Positions 46,001-58,803 of a stretch of 64,000 nucleotides of DNA are shown here, in pieces; the first letter of the stretch is position 1, and each line of letters starts with the position of its first letter. A program made the translations under genes and the position numbers. The DNA comes from Chlamydoabsidia padenii (Eukaryota > Mucoromycota > Mucoromycetes > Mucorales > Cunninghamellaceae). The notes below the pieces were generated by a model. It saw only the letters and a program-made list of their open reading frames with translations. It was not told where the DNA came from and did no database searches. The stretch covers positions 1,978,501 to 2,042,500 of the forward strand of contig JAIWND010000002.1 of the NCBI GenBank assembly GCA_025330725.1. Reading direction: 5' to 3'.

Positions 46001-49000
46001 CTATACTAATGATTGTAAAAGGGCCAGTTGTTTGGATAGGAGAATCTTGATATGATTGGGAAGTTTATTCTTCCTGTCGTTAGTAGTAACTTCTTCTTCC
46101 TCGATGTCACTGTCACCATTGTCGTCGACGGCATTGCCTTGATCCATCATGTTAGCATCTTCTTCTTGATCGTCTTGGTCCACTGCTGATTGTATTTGCG
46201 CCAAGATTGATTTTAAATAGGTCGTTGTTTTCAGTGATAATGATGATGTCGAAGGTCCTGATAGTGATGGTAGAGTCAAAAGTTGATGCAGCCAAGTAAG
46301 TAATCCATTATGCCGGATCAAACGGAGCGTTACTTGTGGCACCAGGGTTGCCTGTTGAATCATTTCCAATACCATTAATTTTCCTTCCATATCAGCCAAG
46401 GGTGAGTTGTAGTACGACGCCGTCAAATCCCAGACTCGATGCCGAGAATACATCTTGTAATCGTCCATCGTTTTGATAGATGATGCCAAGATTTCGAGGA
46501 TCCATAATCGTTCCCTTTTCTGGTTGGCAGATGTTGAGGTGAATAGCGGGACAAACATTGGAATATACTAGAGTGCAAAAAGAAAAAAAGGTGGGTCAGT
46601 ATCACTATCAAATAAATGCATAAATCTATTTACGTTCATATCCAAGGCCGGCTTTTGTGTCAGCCACTTTGAGATGTATGGGAGCAGATGATGACTTGGT
46701 AACAGGAGAATGGACAAGGTTTGGGCCACACAAAGACAGACAGCTGGGGGTAGGCGAGGAGGTGCTTGCATGTCCGATCGATCCACAATGGCTTGTTTTA
46801 GCATATCCAGAAGGTATTTGATAGGGAATTTGCCTTTAAAGTTCGAATGCTAGTATGATCAGATTATAGTTAGTATGATTCCGAACCAGCGCACTTTTTT
46901 TTTTTTCAACTTACTTCCAGTAAAACATAAAATTGATCCATCATTTGATATCCAATTTTTCGAGTTTGTTCATCCAAGCTTGACAGAGAGACAATGGTCA
47001 GGCCCAATCCATCACTTTCGATAAACCTTCGACAATCCAAAGTTCCGCTGGCAATAAGATTGGCAAACAAGGGCAAAAAGAAGTCAATGTCGTAAGTAAC
47101 AGTTGCTAAAGACGTTGTAGGTGTTGACAATCCAGGAGGCATATGTAGGAAGGTGTGCCGTATCATTTCACGATGAATGAGACCAAATGTTTCCACCGAG
47201 ATGGTTGATGCTTGAAGAAGTGTCCCAGCTTGAGCATGGTCTTGTCGTGTTTTATCAGATCCAGGCCCCCACATGAGTAACTTTGGAAGAATGGTTTGGT
47301 CACCATGTCGTTCACTAGATAATAGCATACCGAGAATTCTGCGATCACTTGGTAATGTTGTGGCACCATAACTTGTCAGCAAAGCGTCTAATAGTCCATG
47401 ATGATTGGCGAGTATCAATGGCTGAATGTCGTTGAGAGTCCCTAGTAGTTCGATAATAGCGAATCGTTGTTCATCCTGAAGAGGTGTAACATTTTCTTCA
47501 GTATCAGCCGAGGATTCCTTGATTTTGAAGAGAGCATCGATTGATTTAGGTGCTGTCAAAGTTTGATAAAGATCATGACCAAAGATGCGTCGGACATAAG
47601 TTTGTAGTGGTTCCATTCGAGTATACTAGTAAAATAAAATCAAGCATTAACAAAATGTAACAACTGTTAATCCCCCCCCTTTTTTTTTTCTCTCCAGTAC
47701 CTGATGATAAACTTGTTTTACCAATGTAGTGGTAAATCGAATAGCCGCCGGTGTTGATATATTATCCAGAAGTGTAGTCAATACAAAATCACGCACACTT
47801 TCTGCATCCAATCGAGTCCAATCAAATTCGTCCAATTCTTTTAGCACCTGTACCAATGCATCGTAAACATCATCAGATATAGCCACGTCCGATACAATTG
47901 TCGCATCAGCATTAGATGTAAGAGATTTTAAAATATGTTCCATAATCGTTTGGAGATAAGCGTGACCATTGTCAGTTGATGAGGAATCGTTCGTTAACAA
48001 TCGGTAACCCAGAGGTACCAAGTAAACAAGTGATACAGTCATCGGAAGAGGCGTTGTTGAGGTGAGTGAGTCCAATATAAGAGATGAGACAGGTACGTTC
48101 GTTTCTTTGCATGCTTCTTCGAGATCAGCCATGTTCACAGAATAATATTGTTCACCACCGAGAATACGTTTCACCACCAGTTCACCACAGACATTCAAGA
48201 GAAGGCGCTGAGATTGGCGATAATCGTCTTTAACAATCTGTGTCGAACCATCCAATTCCAAGAGAGACAAGACATCCGTATCCAATAGACCAGAAGATGA
48301 TGAAGACCACATTTGAGCTACAATGGCAAATACTTTACCAGGTATAACAACATGGTCGGTCCCATTCTTGTCCAAAGTTGCCTTTTTCTTAACGCAGTTG
48401 ATGAGAGAGATGAGGAGCTTGATGACTTCACTATAAAGCAGACCATGACCATTGTTGTTACAGTAGGTATGGAGAGTGTCAAAGTCGACGGTCATCAACT
48501 TGTCCAGTAAGTCTATAGCCTTTGATCCTTCCCCAAAGATATCAAGATACTTGACACACAAATGGACCAACTACATCAAAATAAAACAAGCAATGAGATT
48601 ACGTCTCACTCCTTCTACCTGTTTAGTACTTACGTTATGATCGGGAGCTGGAGGATAAGTAGTGTTGGATCCAAGTTGGTGTAGTAGTGTCGTTAGACTA
48701 CCAGTGAAGTAAGACACTGCTGGATTGTCGAATATGAGGTGCTTGAGATCACACTTGTCTTGTTCTTCATTGATACTATTATTGATAAGATGCAGACCAT
48801 GATGGATGAGCCCAAAGCAAAAGTCAATGGCAGAGGTGTCGATATCCATGGTATTGTTGTTGTTGATAAGCACCAAAGACAGTTTTTGCAGAGTCAGCGA
48901 AAGAGCACAAAACAGTGGATACTTGACCATAGAGTTCATCTTTTGTTTCAAGAGTTGTTGCGCCAGAGTGAGGTCACCAGTATAGCTCCAAGCATTATAA

Positions 49001-51601
49001 AATACTACATGAAATGGAATGCTTTCCAACAACTTTGGCAACATACTATAAGGTTGAGTTTTAGAAACAAAGAGAAAAGTTAGTCAGGTATATCATGGTA
49101 TTATCATATCATTCTATTTACCTGTTTGCATTTTCCAAAGTCTTCATATTTTGTAGATCAGGGTAGTCAAACAAATTGGCAGCCAAGGGATGGCGACTGG
49201 AGATATAATCAACAAGAGGGCCAAAAGAGGAGAATTCCAAAATATTAACACAGTAGTTAGCAGTTGATTCCAAATTGTGACCCAGCTTGTATACTGGTAG
49301 CGACTCCAATTCTTCCACAAACTTCTTTTGACCTTCATAAACATTGTCCACAGTTACATCTACAAAATAAATACATGTTCTATTAGTAAAGCTATCGTTT
49401 TACTTGTTCTATCCACTTACTAGATATCAGATCGACAAAATGTGAGCTATCTTGGCTTTGATTCCAATCCAATTGAGAAGCACCATCCGAGAACCGTTGC
49501 TTGAGACAAGTCTTGATCTGTTCCATCATATTCTGTATAGTCCATTCACCCGAGCCAGTATCAATATCCATTTCGTTTGCAGATCCTACCGCCTCCGCCA
49601 AATTGGTGAGCAAGGCCTCCAAGTAACACGGAAGCTTTTGCTTGGTTTCCAGAGATAAATATAGCCGAGTCATAAACTGCACCAAAGGACGTTTATCACT
49701 TTTGATGAATCGAAGTCTTTCCAGCAAAACGAGTAGAAGAGGGCTGAATGGGTGTTCATAATTGGACGTGATGTTGTTATTGTTGTTGTTTGAAGATCCA
49801 ATGTAGTTGCCCACAAGAGATTGGTAGATACTTTGTATTTTGCCGTCTTGGTGAGAGTGTAGCTCGTTTTGAGACGTTATCGTGTTGGCAACTAGTTCCA
49901 CAAGTTGGTCAGTGTACCGGTATTGTGCTTTCCCAAATCGAGTAAAACAGTCGTCCAAAAAGCCCAAAACAGAGTCTTGTTCAGTTGACAGTGTAAGTTG
50001 AGCACCACTTGACCGAGACATATAATTTTGAGGCAATGATTGTAGCCAAAGATCTACTTCTTCAGGGTCGTGTTTAAACATAAAGGAGTCGGAGAGCGTT
50101 TGGTTGACCAGTCTAGCCGTTAGACTCCGTATATGCTTGTAAGGTGTTCGTAGGTACAAAGTCAGGAGTGTTGTAATGTGTGAGACAGACTTCCCAGCTA
50201 CAGTAATATAAAAAGATAGAGAGATTAATACATGTGTGCTAGAGTTTTAGATCTCTGGTCCTTTTCTTATCCCACACAATGCACATACCTGATTTGTTAC
50301 TCCAACGGAAGTCCGAGAGATTGAGTAGAAGTTCCAAAAGATGCACCAATATACTGGGACTGACAGAGAGAATATCCACCGGAATCAGGTTACTTGGGTC
50401 CACATGGTTTTCCATAAAGGTCAAAGGCACGTATTCTTGGTAGTATCGCAATAGCCGGAATACACTGACTTGTAAGATATCCCGTTGAGCTTTCAGCTCA
50501 GAGTTGTCGCCATTGTCGTCGCTTGTTGTGTCGATTTTCCCAAAGACTTCTGAATGGAGTTTGATAATGGTTTGAATTTCAGGTAATCGGCGTCGGAGTT
50601 CTTCTCGTATAGTATCCAAACATTGTTTCCACTGTGCTGAAGGTGATAACGTTGTCGCCTGTCGCTGGTCCATTGAGGATTCGGTCGATTTTGTCGTGTC
50701 CTTGATATCGTGTTCTTCAACTTCTTTTAAAACCGCAATGACATGTTGCAATTGCTGCGAGACGTTGCTGAATTTCTGGAATACTGCCGATAGTATATTC
50801 GAAGTTGTGAATCGAACGAGGGCGCTTGAGTGTTGCAGACCTTTACTGGAGACAGACCTATTGAAGACGGATGGAAGGATGTTGTCGAGAATAGTCATTG
50901 CATTAGGTGGTGTTGCAGGATACAGTTGAGTGTTGCCAAAATACAAAGAAGGTACCGAGAGTTTGATGACTTTTTGTAAAAAGGTCGCATTCCCAAGCCA
51001 TTTGCTGCTAAGTCGTACTTCCAATGTAAGTGCTGTGCTTTTCCAATACCTAAAAAGAAAGAATAGTTAGCAATCAGCAGTAGCCTTGGATCAAAAGAAT
51101 GCATTTACGTTTGGACCAATTCAGGACAGACATGTAGGATTTTGAGCAAGAGTTCTTGTTGGCGCAGATCGTCAGACGGTTTTAAAGAGAGTATAAACTT
51201 CGCCAAGCTTTTGTTTTGTACTTGATCAGGTTTATCAGAGTCGGTGGTGATGGTGCTGTCATGGATAGGAGGGTACCACCCGGCATCTTTAAAGCATACC
51301 CCGATACCAGGTACCGTGCAGATAGATAGAAGGAAGTGGTGCACCAAGTCGGCAGGAATTCCAGTTTCGGTGGCACTGGTTGCTTCCGGTTCTTGTCGTC
51401 CATATATTTTCCCAAGCTAATGAATATGCATAATGTCAGTAAGTAAACAACATTAACTTCATCCAGTGATCCTTTTCTATGTATTTACCTTTTCCAAAAT
51501 ATAAGGTGTAAACAGGGCCAGTTTCGCAGATCGCGGTACGCGATAATCAGATATTAAGTGTTCATACGTTGCGGTGAGTGTTTCTTCAATCAACTGTAAT
51601 T

Positions 51602-51636
<35 letters not shown>

Positions 51637-52707
51637 TTAGTAACCAATCTCCAGCCAGCAAAACAAAAGACATATTTTTATTACCTGGTAAGCATCTTCA
51701 TCGATATGACTGAATATGCCATTGACGAGCCCTTTTACACCTAGTGCTTGTTTTTTGATATCAGAGTCACCATGAATGATAAAGGCCATTACATATTGCA
51801 CATAGAGTGTACGTAAGTCTAAAGTCCCAATGATACAAGACAAAAAGAAGGATGAATGAGATACATCTTTTCTTGACATTTCATTCCTATTTCCCCGTTT
51901 CTTACCAAATAGATACTTGTGAGGGCTGTTTCCTTTTTTAAGCTGGCGGTATCGACAGGCACGGGAGAATCCCTATAAGCCAAATTAAAAGTAGGTGTTA
52001 GTAAAAGACATTTATGCATAGGATGTTTCTTGGTTTTTACCTCTGCTTGAAAGTTAAATGATTGGAATAAGTCTCTAGCCGTAGTTTGATTGAAGGAGGC
52101 CATTGAAATCAATACACGGAAGGCAGATTGACATTGAGGGATACGGGAGGAAGCAACACCACGATAAAGAGACTTCATATGTCGTTGCATGATTGTTTGG
52201 ACAAGTTGTAAACCAAAAGCACGAATGATAGGTGTGTTGCACAAACGGATAAATAGGCTGACAATGTCAGGCACCAGGCATTCCAGGCTTTGAATATTGG
52301 TCTAATAAAACAAAAAGCATAAAGGATATGATTAGTTTTCTATCAAACCCCATCGTTTTGACATTTACTTACTGAAGTTTGATAATCCCATAGGTCAATA
52401 ATAGGACTACAATCAGAGCACGATTGAACATATTCTACTAGAGGTCGTGTATTCTTTTCCGTCGGATCGACACGAACCATTACAGCCTCGATTAGTTGAG
52501 ACCGTAGAGTCTGAAGACCTAAAAAAAGAAAGAAAAAAAAAAAAGAAGAAGAAGAGTCAAAAGACGTTCACTTCGATCGTATATTTTGTTGTGTGATTCA
52601 TTACCTTTGGTCAGCGCACCTAGTTCCTTGATTTTAACCGCCTTTTCAACTTCCTTGACATTTGTATAAAACACAAGTTCCTTTGCTGTGTGATCCTTGT
52701 TATTCAT
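46001..52707 (-). CDS. URB1: Nucleolar pre-ribosome assembly protein URB1/NPA1
   Basis: Fifteen exons from 52605..52707 to 46001..46567 join in frame to 1891 aa (yeast Urb1 is about 1760, human about 2270). The N-terminal Npa1 domain is recognisable: QTIMQRHMKSLYRGVASSR, SMASFNQTTARDLFQSF, then DLRTLYVQYVMAF. The rest is helical HEAT-like repeat protein, with an Asp/Glu-rich patch near the C-terminus. URB1 belongs to the early 60S assembly complex with Dbp6, Rsa3 and Nop8 in the nucleolus. Start MNNKDHT chosen because upstream text is a poly-T tract. Exons: 52605..52707, 52373..52518, 52041..52301, 51906..51972, 51685..51818, 51489..51593, 51109..51416, 50289..51049, 49421..50197, 49122..49359, 48634..49045, 47701..48570, 46915..47625, 46634..46849, 46001..46567. 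Confidence 0.9.
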
Positions 52708-53137
52708 GTTGTCGAATGATAACACAAAGTATAAAGAACCAAAGAAAGAAGGGTAGAAGAAAAAAAAAAAAAAGTTGGGTTGGAATAAACTTGCCAGGCG
52801 GGGGTTAAATATTCCCTTTTCTTCACTCACAGTGGTGGCTTACACCAATTAGAGTAGTCCGTTTGCATAATGATCAGTTCATCAAAAGTCTTTATTGAGC
52901 AAGGTAAAGTAAAAGCTTTACAACGAATAATCAAAGGGAACAATCATTTGAATGATTACAGATGGTACATCTTTTCAGGAGAAACTTGCTATAAAGGAAT
53001 TGATAAAAAAAAAAAAAAAAAAAAGAGGGCACATTCGTAAAACAATTGAAATCCCGCCCTATTTATTTTTACGGTGGGCGGGGGAGGCAGGTAGCCGCCT
53101 CTCTTTCTGTTTTAACATTCCAACTCTTGCGATCCGA
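52708..53137. promoter_or_regulatory. Divergent promoter of URB1 and SAM50
   Basis: 430 bp between two head-to-head start codons. It holds a GC-rich patch GGCGGGGGTTAAATATTCCC at 52797-52816 on the URB1 side and an exact dispersed motif plus CCCGCCC-like text at 53045-53060 on the SAM50 side, plus poly-A at 53007-53024. Confidence 0.5.
53045..53056 (+). promoter_or_regulatory. Dispersed motif ATTGAAATCCCG
   Basis: Exact motif, 82-93 bp upstream of the SAM50 start codon. Confidence 0.5.
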
Positions 53138-53730
53138 CATGGAAGAAAAGGTAAGAGAACGAAACAGTATTAACAAGAAAACCAATACGTGCAACTTTGT
53201 TTATACATTGATATCATCTCTAATAGACTGCCTCTGCTGCTGACCAAGCATTTGAACAACAACAACGACAAAGTGCGGCTGCTCGCTTCTTTGCTGTGGT
53301 AAGATAAAAGAAAGATATCAACACACTCCAAGTGTACTAACAATTCTATACCTTTTATTATATAAAAAACACAATGTAAAACTAGCTAAACGCAGTGGCA
53401 CCAACAACTGCACATGTTAATGCAGTCTCTATTCTCGGCACACGCTTCACACGACCTTCATTTTTGGAAACCGCCACCAACAAGATGCTAGACGCCAAAA
53501 CGATTGCGGACGTTGTGAATCACTCTCAAGACATTGCTGAAAAACTGATGCGATTCGATATCTTTGAAGACGTGCAGGTGTTACTTGACCATGCTTCCGA
53601 CAGCGATCCTTTGGCAGCACCCGGCTCTATCAATGTGGTCTATCAAGTGAAGGAAAAGAGTCGATTCTTTATCAAGACAGGCACTGAAATCGGGAACAAT
53701 GAAGGAAATATGGTAACAAAAGCAGAATAG

Positions 53731-53765
<35 letters not shown>

Positions 53766-55193
53766 GGCGGGGTGCTGTAGTGCACTGCTTCAGGAAAAAA
53801 AAAAAAAAGGTAACGTTCAACTCATTTTGTTTATCTCTCTTATTAATTCAAATAGAATGGGTCTATGACCGTTCGTAACGTCTTTGGTGGTGCCGAAACA
53901 CTTGAAACAGTGGCTTCCTTTGGCAATCGGACTAGCTCTGCCTTCCAGGTATATTCACTGATACTATATATGATATTGGCTATCTTTGTTAACTCTCCTT
54001 TTATTACTCTTCTTTGTAGTTCTCGTTATCGTCTCCTGTCAACGCAAACCCTGACTCGAAAATTGACATCAATGCACATCATGTCCTCCGAAATAATATG
54101 TTTTACAGCTCATACGAAGAATTATCTCGAGGTGTTGGGCTTCGATATAAGGTAGGGAACGGCGCCAATTTGGGTGCTTATCACAAAGTGAAACGATTCA
54201 TTCTTCTCACTTTTTTAATTTTATTAATACCATATTGGTTTATAGACTGTCTCTGATTATGGATATCATGAAGTCTCCTATGATTGCACTTGGCGCTCTA
54301 TTGACAAGCTCGCACCTGGTGCCTCTTTAAGGTATGATTCAGAAAAGTAACGAAACCATGCGATCAAACGATACTAATCCTGACTCTCCTCTATAGCATA
54401 CGTAAAGAAGCGGGACAATCACTCAAATCATCCATCAACCATACCTTCATACGTGACCGCCGTGATGATATGTTATTACCCGGCAATGGACATTATGTAC
54501 GACTGTCACAGGAATTGGCGGGTGTACTGGGTATCGGTAATGCAAGCTTCTTCAAATCCGAATTGGAAACACAACTATGTCATCGAATTGGCGGTGGTCA
54601 GCTCCTCAAGAATGAAAACGATGAATGGGTGGGCATCCATCCTGGTCTTGTATTTAGTCTAGGTCTGAAAGCTGGTTGGCTGGCCAACTTGAATGGTGAT
54701 GATAAAAAGGCGTCTACTGTCTCCGATAGGTTTTTATTGGGCGGCCCATTGTCTGTCCGTGGTTTCAAAACTGCCGGTATTGGACCTCGGGACTACAGTA
54801 AGTGATGAAAGATGATGAATGGGAAATAGGAACGGGCGATCTAACTTGTCTACTCTTATTTGCTTTAACTTAATAGAGGATGCATTGGGCGGTGATATCT
54901 ACTGGTCTACTGGTGTCAGTGCCATCGCCCCCATACCGACATGGGAAAGCAAACCCGTCCGTGTCCACACCTTTATCAACGCTGGGTCCTCTATACCATG
55001 GTCAAGAGGCAAAGGTGCTCAAGATACTGCCAGATCTCTGATGCAATCACCCAGTATTGCTGTAGGATTTGGTTTGATTTACCGCCATAGCATCGCTCGT
55101 TTGGAATTGAACTATTGTGTCCCATTGACTGCAGCAAGAAACGATCAAGTCCACCGGGGCCTGCAATTTGGTATTGGATTGAACTTTTTGTAG
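53138..55193 (+). CDS. SAM50: Mitochondrial outer-membrane assembly protein Sam50/Tob55
   Basis: Eight exons (53138..53149, 53227..53298, 53386..53712, 53856..53948, 54020..54151, 54246..54331, 54397..54797, 54877..55193) encode 479 aa. The first coding exon is only 12 nt (MEEK). A single POTRA domain covers about 35-120 (DIFEDVQVLLDHAS, INVVYQVKEKSRFFIKTGTEIG). An Omp85-type 16-strand barrel follows, with the diagnostic DRFLLGGPLSVRGF motif and the terminal strand GLQFGIGLNFL, whose final aromatic-Leu matches the barrel-end rule. Sam50 is the core of the SAM complex that inserts beta-barrel proteins (porin, Tom40) into the mitochondrial outer membrane. Divergent from URB1. Confidence 0.96.
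53733..53761 (+). repeat. (TA)n in an intron
   Basis: TA run of about 14 units in intron 3 of SAM50. Confidence 0.85.
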
Positions 55194-55470
55194 ATTAGTT
55201 TGTCTTTAATTATAGTTTGATATGATATTAGCTCACTTTAGATTGTCTTACCCCTCCCTATCTCTTATTTACCACCTTCTTTGACTTGCACACTCATTAT
55301 AAAAATACATCAATAAAGTTTTTTTTTAATACTCGCAAACATAAAATCTAGTGTACTAACCATTCTCAAAATTATGTGCTTATTCATAAGAGGTTTTTAC
55401 ACATTGCCTCCAGCTACTTGGCACAATCGCATGTACTTTCACACAGGGTTCATCCGTGTTGCAGGATAGA

Positions 55471-55482
55471 TTTTAAATCCCG
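55471..55482 (+). promoter_or_regulatory. Dispersed motif TTTTAAATCCCG
   Basis: Exact motif in a region flanked only by 3' gene ends. Confidence 0.35.
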
Positions 55483-55675
55483 ATTTCCCCTTGTTCAAAC
55501 ATACCCAGTATAAACAAAGTATGTTCAACATGTACTATAAATGTATTAATTGTCAATCCCAACTAGATTTGATCAGGAAATCGAGTGCCTACACTTTTGC
55601 CTCAGTCTGGTTAAAACTTGAGACGGACTGGTCTGGTATAAGAGTACTCAACTTGAGCAAAAAAAAAAAAAAAAG

Positions 55676-55860
55676 TAATTGCGAACCCCGCCACCGACAC
55701 TCATTCCCCAGCCAAGTTTGAAATGACCACTACTCCCTATAATGTCAACCGATGCTAATGATTAAAGTGACCATAATAGTGCCATTTTTTATTCCCAACC
55801 AACTTTGTTCAGAAAGCCAAGTGTCCCGACCCTTGTGTTGGTTAGGTCATGTTCAAGAAT
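55676..55860 (+). repeat. Diverged third copy of the 11.1-kb direct repeat
   Basis: Shares the order TTGCGAACCCCGCC, ACTACT, GATGCTAATGA, AAAGTGACCAT with copies at 11131 and 11373, and is likewise preceded by a poly-A run (55659-55674). Similarity was judged by eye and fades at both ends. Confidence 0.4.
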
Positions 55861-55910
55861 GATGTGAACAAGTGGAGTGAGTTCCCTCATTCACAGCAGA
55901 AAGTAGAAGC

Positions 55911-55922
55911 ATTCAAATCCCG
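55911..55922 (+). promoter_or_regulatory. Dispersed motif ATTCAAATCCCG
   Basis: Exact motif; faces the minus-orientation copy at 56000-56011, 77 bp away. Confidence 0.35.
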
Positions 55923-55999
55923 CCCATCCAATATTTGCCGTCAGCGTATCCTCCCGTCACCAACAGCATTCAACCGAGTGGGATTTCGACAAACTAGTT

Positions 56000-56011
56000 C
56001 GGGATTTAAAA
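56000..56011 (-). promoter_or_regulatory. Dispersed motif TTTTAAATCCCG
   Basis: Exact motif on the minus strand, forming a widely spaced inverted pair with 55911. Confidence 0.35.
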
Positions 56012-56272
56012 CCCGTAAATATCTGCATGAAGAAAGATCAATTCTCACCAACTCTTTTAACAAACACATAGCCATAAAACAAACCCCCCTTGTTTTCCCG
56101 TAGTCAATAAATGTCAAATCATCATTATTTCCAAAAGCAAACAAGTCCATTCCCAAACAAACATTCATACATTAATTGTTCAAAGGTTCTTTTTATTGAC
56201 AGGTATTACTGTAAAACTAGATAACAAACAATACACTACAGAGAAGGGGTTAATATGATAAAGGAAGGGGGA

Positions 56273-58066
56273 TCAGCGAGTAAGAGTGGACCAGACAGAG
56301 ATATCGGATGTCGCAGGAGAAGGATGGTGACGATGGTGATGTCGAAGAGAATGATGTTGTAATGAGGTGGATCGTAAATTAGAAGTAATATGGGATGCTG
56401 TTGGTGATAAAGAAGAGGAGGATGTTGAAGATGAGGATGATGGTGAGGAGATGGCTGTGTTGTTGTTGTTGAGAAGATCAGTTTGTTCCACTGCTGCTGC
56501 TGCTGCTGCTGCTGTACTGGTCATGGTAGCAAGAGAAGGTAGAACCGAAGAAGGAGAAGAAGTGGGAAGCTGACGATGTGGTGGTATGGTAGTGACTAGA
56601 GGAATTATCGGTGCCGTTGCAGTTGTTGCAGTTGTTGTTGTTGTTGTGATAGGTGAAGGACGTAACGGTGATGATATTGATGGTGATGATATGGCGGATG
56701 ATGATGTGTTGGAGGAAGAGGATGTGGATAATAACAATGGTGTCTGTTGTGAGGTGGTTGGTAAAGATAGTTTCCTGTCGTTTGTGTGATCCGTGTCCTT
56801 GTTTAATACAAATCCTTCACCCAAAGGTGGAGGTGCCCGTTTGTTAGCCGATCCCATGATTTCCAGATTGGCGAGTTTCTTTTGTGCTGCTGCTGCCACA
56901 CCTGCTGCTGTCCTTTGTTGCATCACGCCAAACTTTTGCCATACATAGTTCAAACATTGATCGGCTCCAGGTAAATCTTGAATCATTTTTGCAATTGTGG
57001 CATGTGTAAATCCATAGTAATCAGGTCCAGAAGCTAAATCAAAGGCAAAAAAAAAAAAGAAAAAAGAAAAAAAAAAAAGTTAGTTATGGTCAATACACAC
57101 ACAAAAAAAAGAAAGGGTTTACCTGAATTGGAATGTTCTCTGTTTCTAATTTCATTGGCACGTTTGACAATGGCCGTCCACACCCCAGTGGCAGAGTTGG
57201 CTACAATTGGCTGATCAGGAGAATCTTCAGCAATGACACGGAACTAAGTGAGAGGTAGGACATAAAAAAAAAAAAAAAGAGAGAGAGAGAGAGAGGGAAT
57301 GAGTATATAGTGTATAAGGTGAGAATTGTCAAATTAACTTACGCGTGGTCCTTGTTCACCATTTTCCTCAACAGTACATGTATACACTGTATTTTGATCC
57401 GAGTTCACCATACTGAGATAGGTACTAGAATGATAAAAATTTAAAGCACACATTAAAAATCTATCCACCTTTTTCTTCCTTTTTTTTGCTTTACCGGCTG
57501 ACTTTAAACCCAGGAGGCCAAATATATCTATCATTATGATAAGTTGTTAAAGGCACCACACGACCAAGAGAATGAACAGTCAAGATACCAACATGAGCAG
57601 GTAAACGATATTCACCTGTAATAGGATCACGAGGCAAAGGTTGGACACGACGCATCTTGGGTTCTTGATTACCACGCCGCATCCGTTTAGGTCTAGAGGA
57701 AGGCACCATCGTACAGTTTCTTCCTGATTCTAAAGGCGATTTGTGATGATACCGATGATGCGTATGTCGACCTTGGTGATGATGATGGTGATGATGAAGA
57801 GGATCCGTCTTGTTGCTGTTGGCGCTATTCAGAGTGTCATTTGAAGAAGAAGGTGATGTTGATGAAGCTGTGGTGGAAGGTGAGAGTGAAGAGGATGCAA
57901 GAGGTGGCGAAACATTAGGTGCAGTAGGTTCCAAAGGATGTGATGGTATTGTTGAGTTATAATCAGCACAGCTGATAAATGAAGAGCCATTATTGTTATT
58001 GTTGCTTTTATTGATGTTATTACTGCTGCTAGTGTTTGTTGGTGGTGACAAAGTTGAAGGTAAGTG

Positions 58067-58099
<33 letters not shown>

Positions 58100-58803
58100 T
58101 AGTGGTGGAAGCGTTGTGTGTTTCAATATGGTAGATGGCAGTGTAGGCAGAGTTGGGTCTTCACGTAATGTGGAAGGCACAGGGGTATGAGGTGTACACA
58201 ATTGATCATGTTGTTGAAGCAAATCCGGTGGTTTTTCTTGTTTACTGATAGAGAGAGTTGCATCCATTGGACTAGATGGTGAATGTAAAGATCGAATGGA
58301 GCGCCGTTGTTCTTGTTGTGCTTGTAATTGCTGTGATTCGTCGTCTGTCAGAAGATGTAAATCCTTTTTTGATGATTCCTGTTGTTGTGGACTATCTATA
58401 TCATCGTCATCGGGATACAAAGAAGTATGACAGTTTTCATTAGATTCATTATTGCCCATAGGTTCATCTTCGGATAGTTTTTCTAATAAGATACTAATAA
58501 AAGAGAGAGAAAGAGATCAGCGTGTGTCATAATGATTTCATAGTTTGTAAAAGAGGGGTATAGATAAAAAGTGAGTCGTACATTTTTTCATGTGCCAGGC
58601 GCCGTAACTGTTTCTTTGCATGGTTCAGATCATTGGTAAGAGCATCGTTTTTCTATTAAAATGAGAATGTTAGTATGTTGGTTCTATTAATGTATTATCA
58701 TGATATTTACTTCTGTCATTTCCTTCAATCGTTGTTTCACAATATTGTATTTTTCTTCAGGTACAGCATTGGTGGTGGCAAAGGAAGAAATGTTGGAGTC
58801 CAT
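56273..58803 (-). CDS. FYRN/FYRC-domain nuclear protein (TBRG1-like)
   Basis: Six exons (58711..58803, 58582..58652, 57495..58493, 57343..57424, 57123..57243, 56273..57033) encode 708 aa. Residues 10-65 look like a coiled coil (NIVKQRLKEMTE, DLNHAKKQLRRLAHEK). A long disordered S/T/P/H-rich part with a poly-His run follows. At about 364-490 lie adjacent FYRN (HVGILTVHSLGRVV, FKVSRTYLS) and FYRC (TGVWTAIVKRANEIRNRE, YYGFTHATIAKMIQDL, CLNYVWQKFG) domains. The tail is low complexity. Adjacent FYRN-FYRC with an N-terminal coil is the layout of TBRG1 and fungal relatives, chromatin-associated regulators. A basic patch RPKRMRRG may be a nuclear signal. Two introns probably interrupt the 5' UTR (donors near 58955 and 59179). 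Confidence 0.9.

Larger units (their letters stand above)
55194..56272. other. Intergenic region with repeat copy
   Basis: 3' flanks of SAM50 (AATAAAG near 55313) and of the FYRN/FYRC gene. It contains three exact dispersed motifs (55471, 55911, 56000) although both neighbouring genes end here, and a diverged copy of the 11.1-kb repeat. No gene seen. Confidence 0.55.

Noticed and set aside
51605..51633. Poly-A run inside URB1 as a frameshift in an exon
   Set aside because: It lies within an intron with clean GT-AG borders; flanking exons are in phase.
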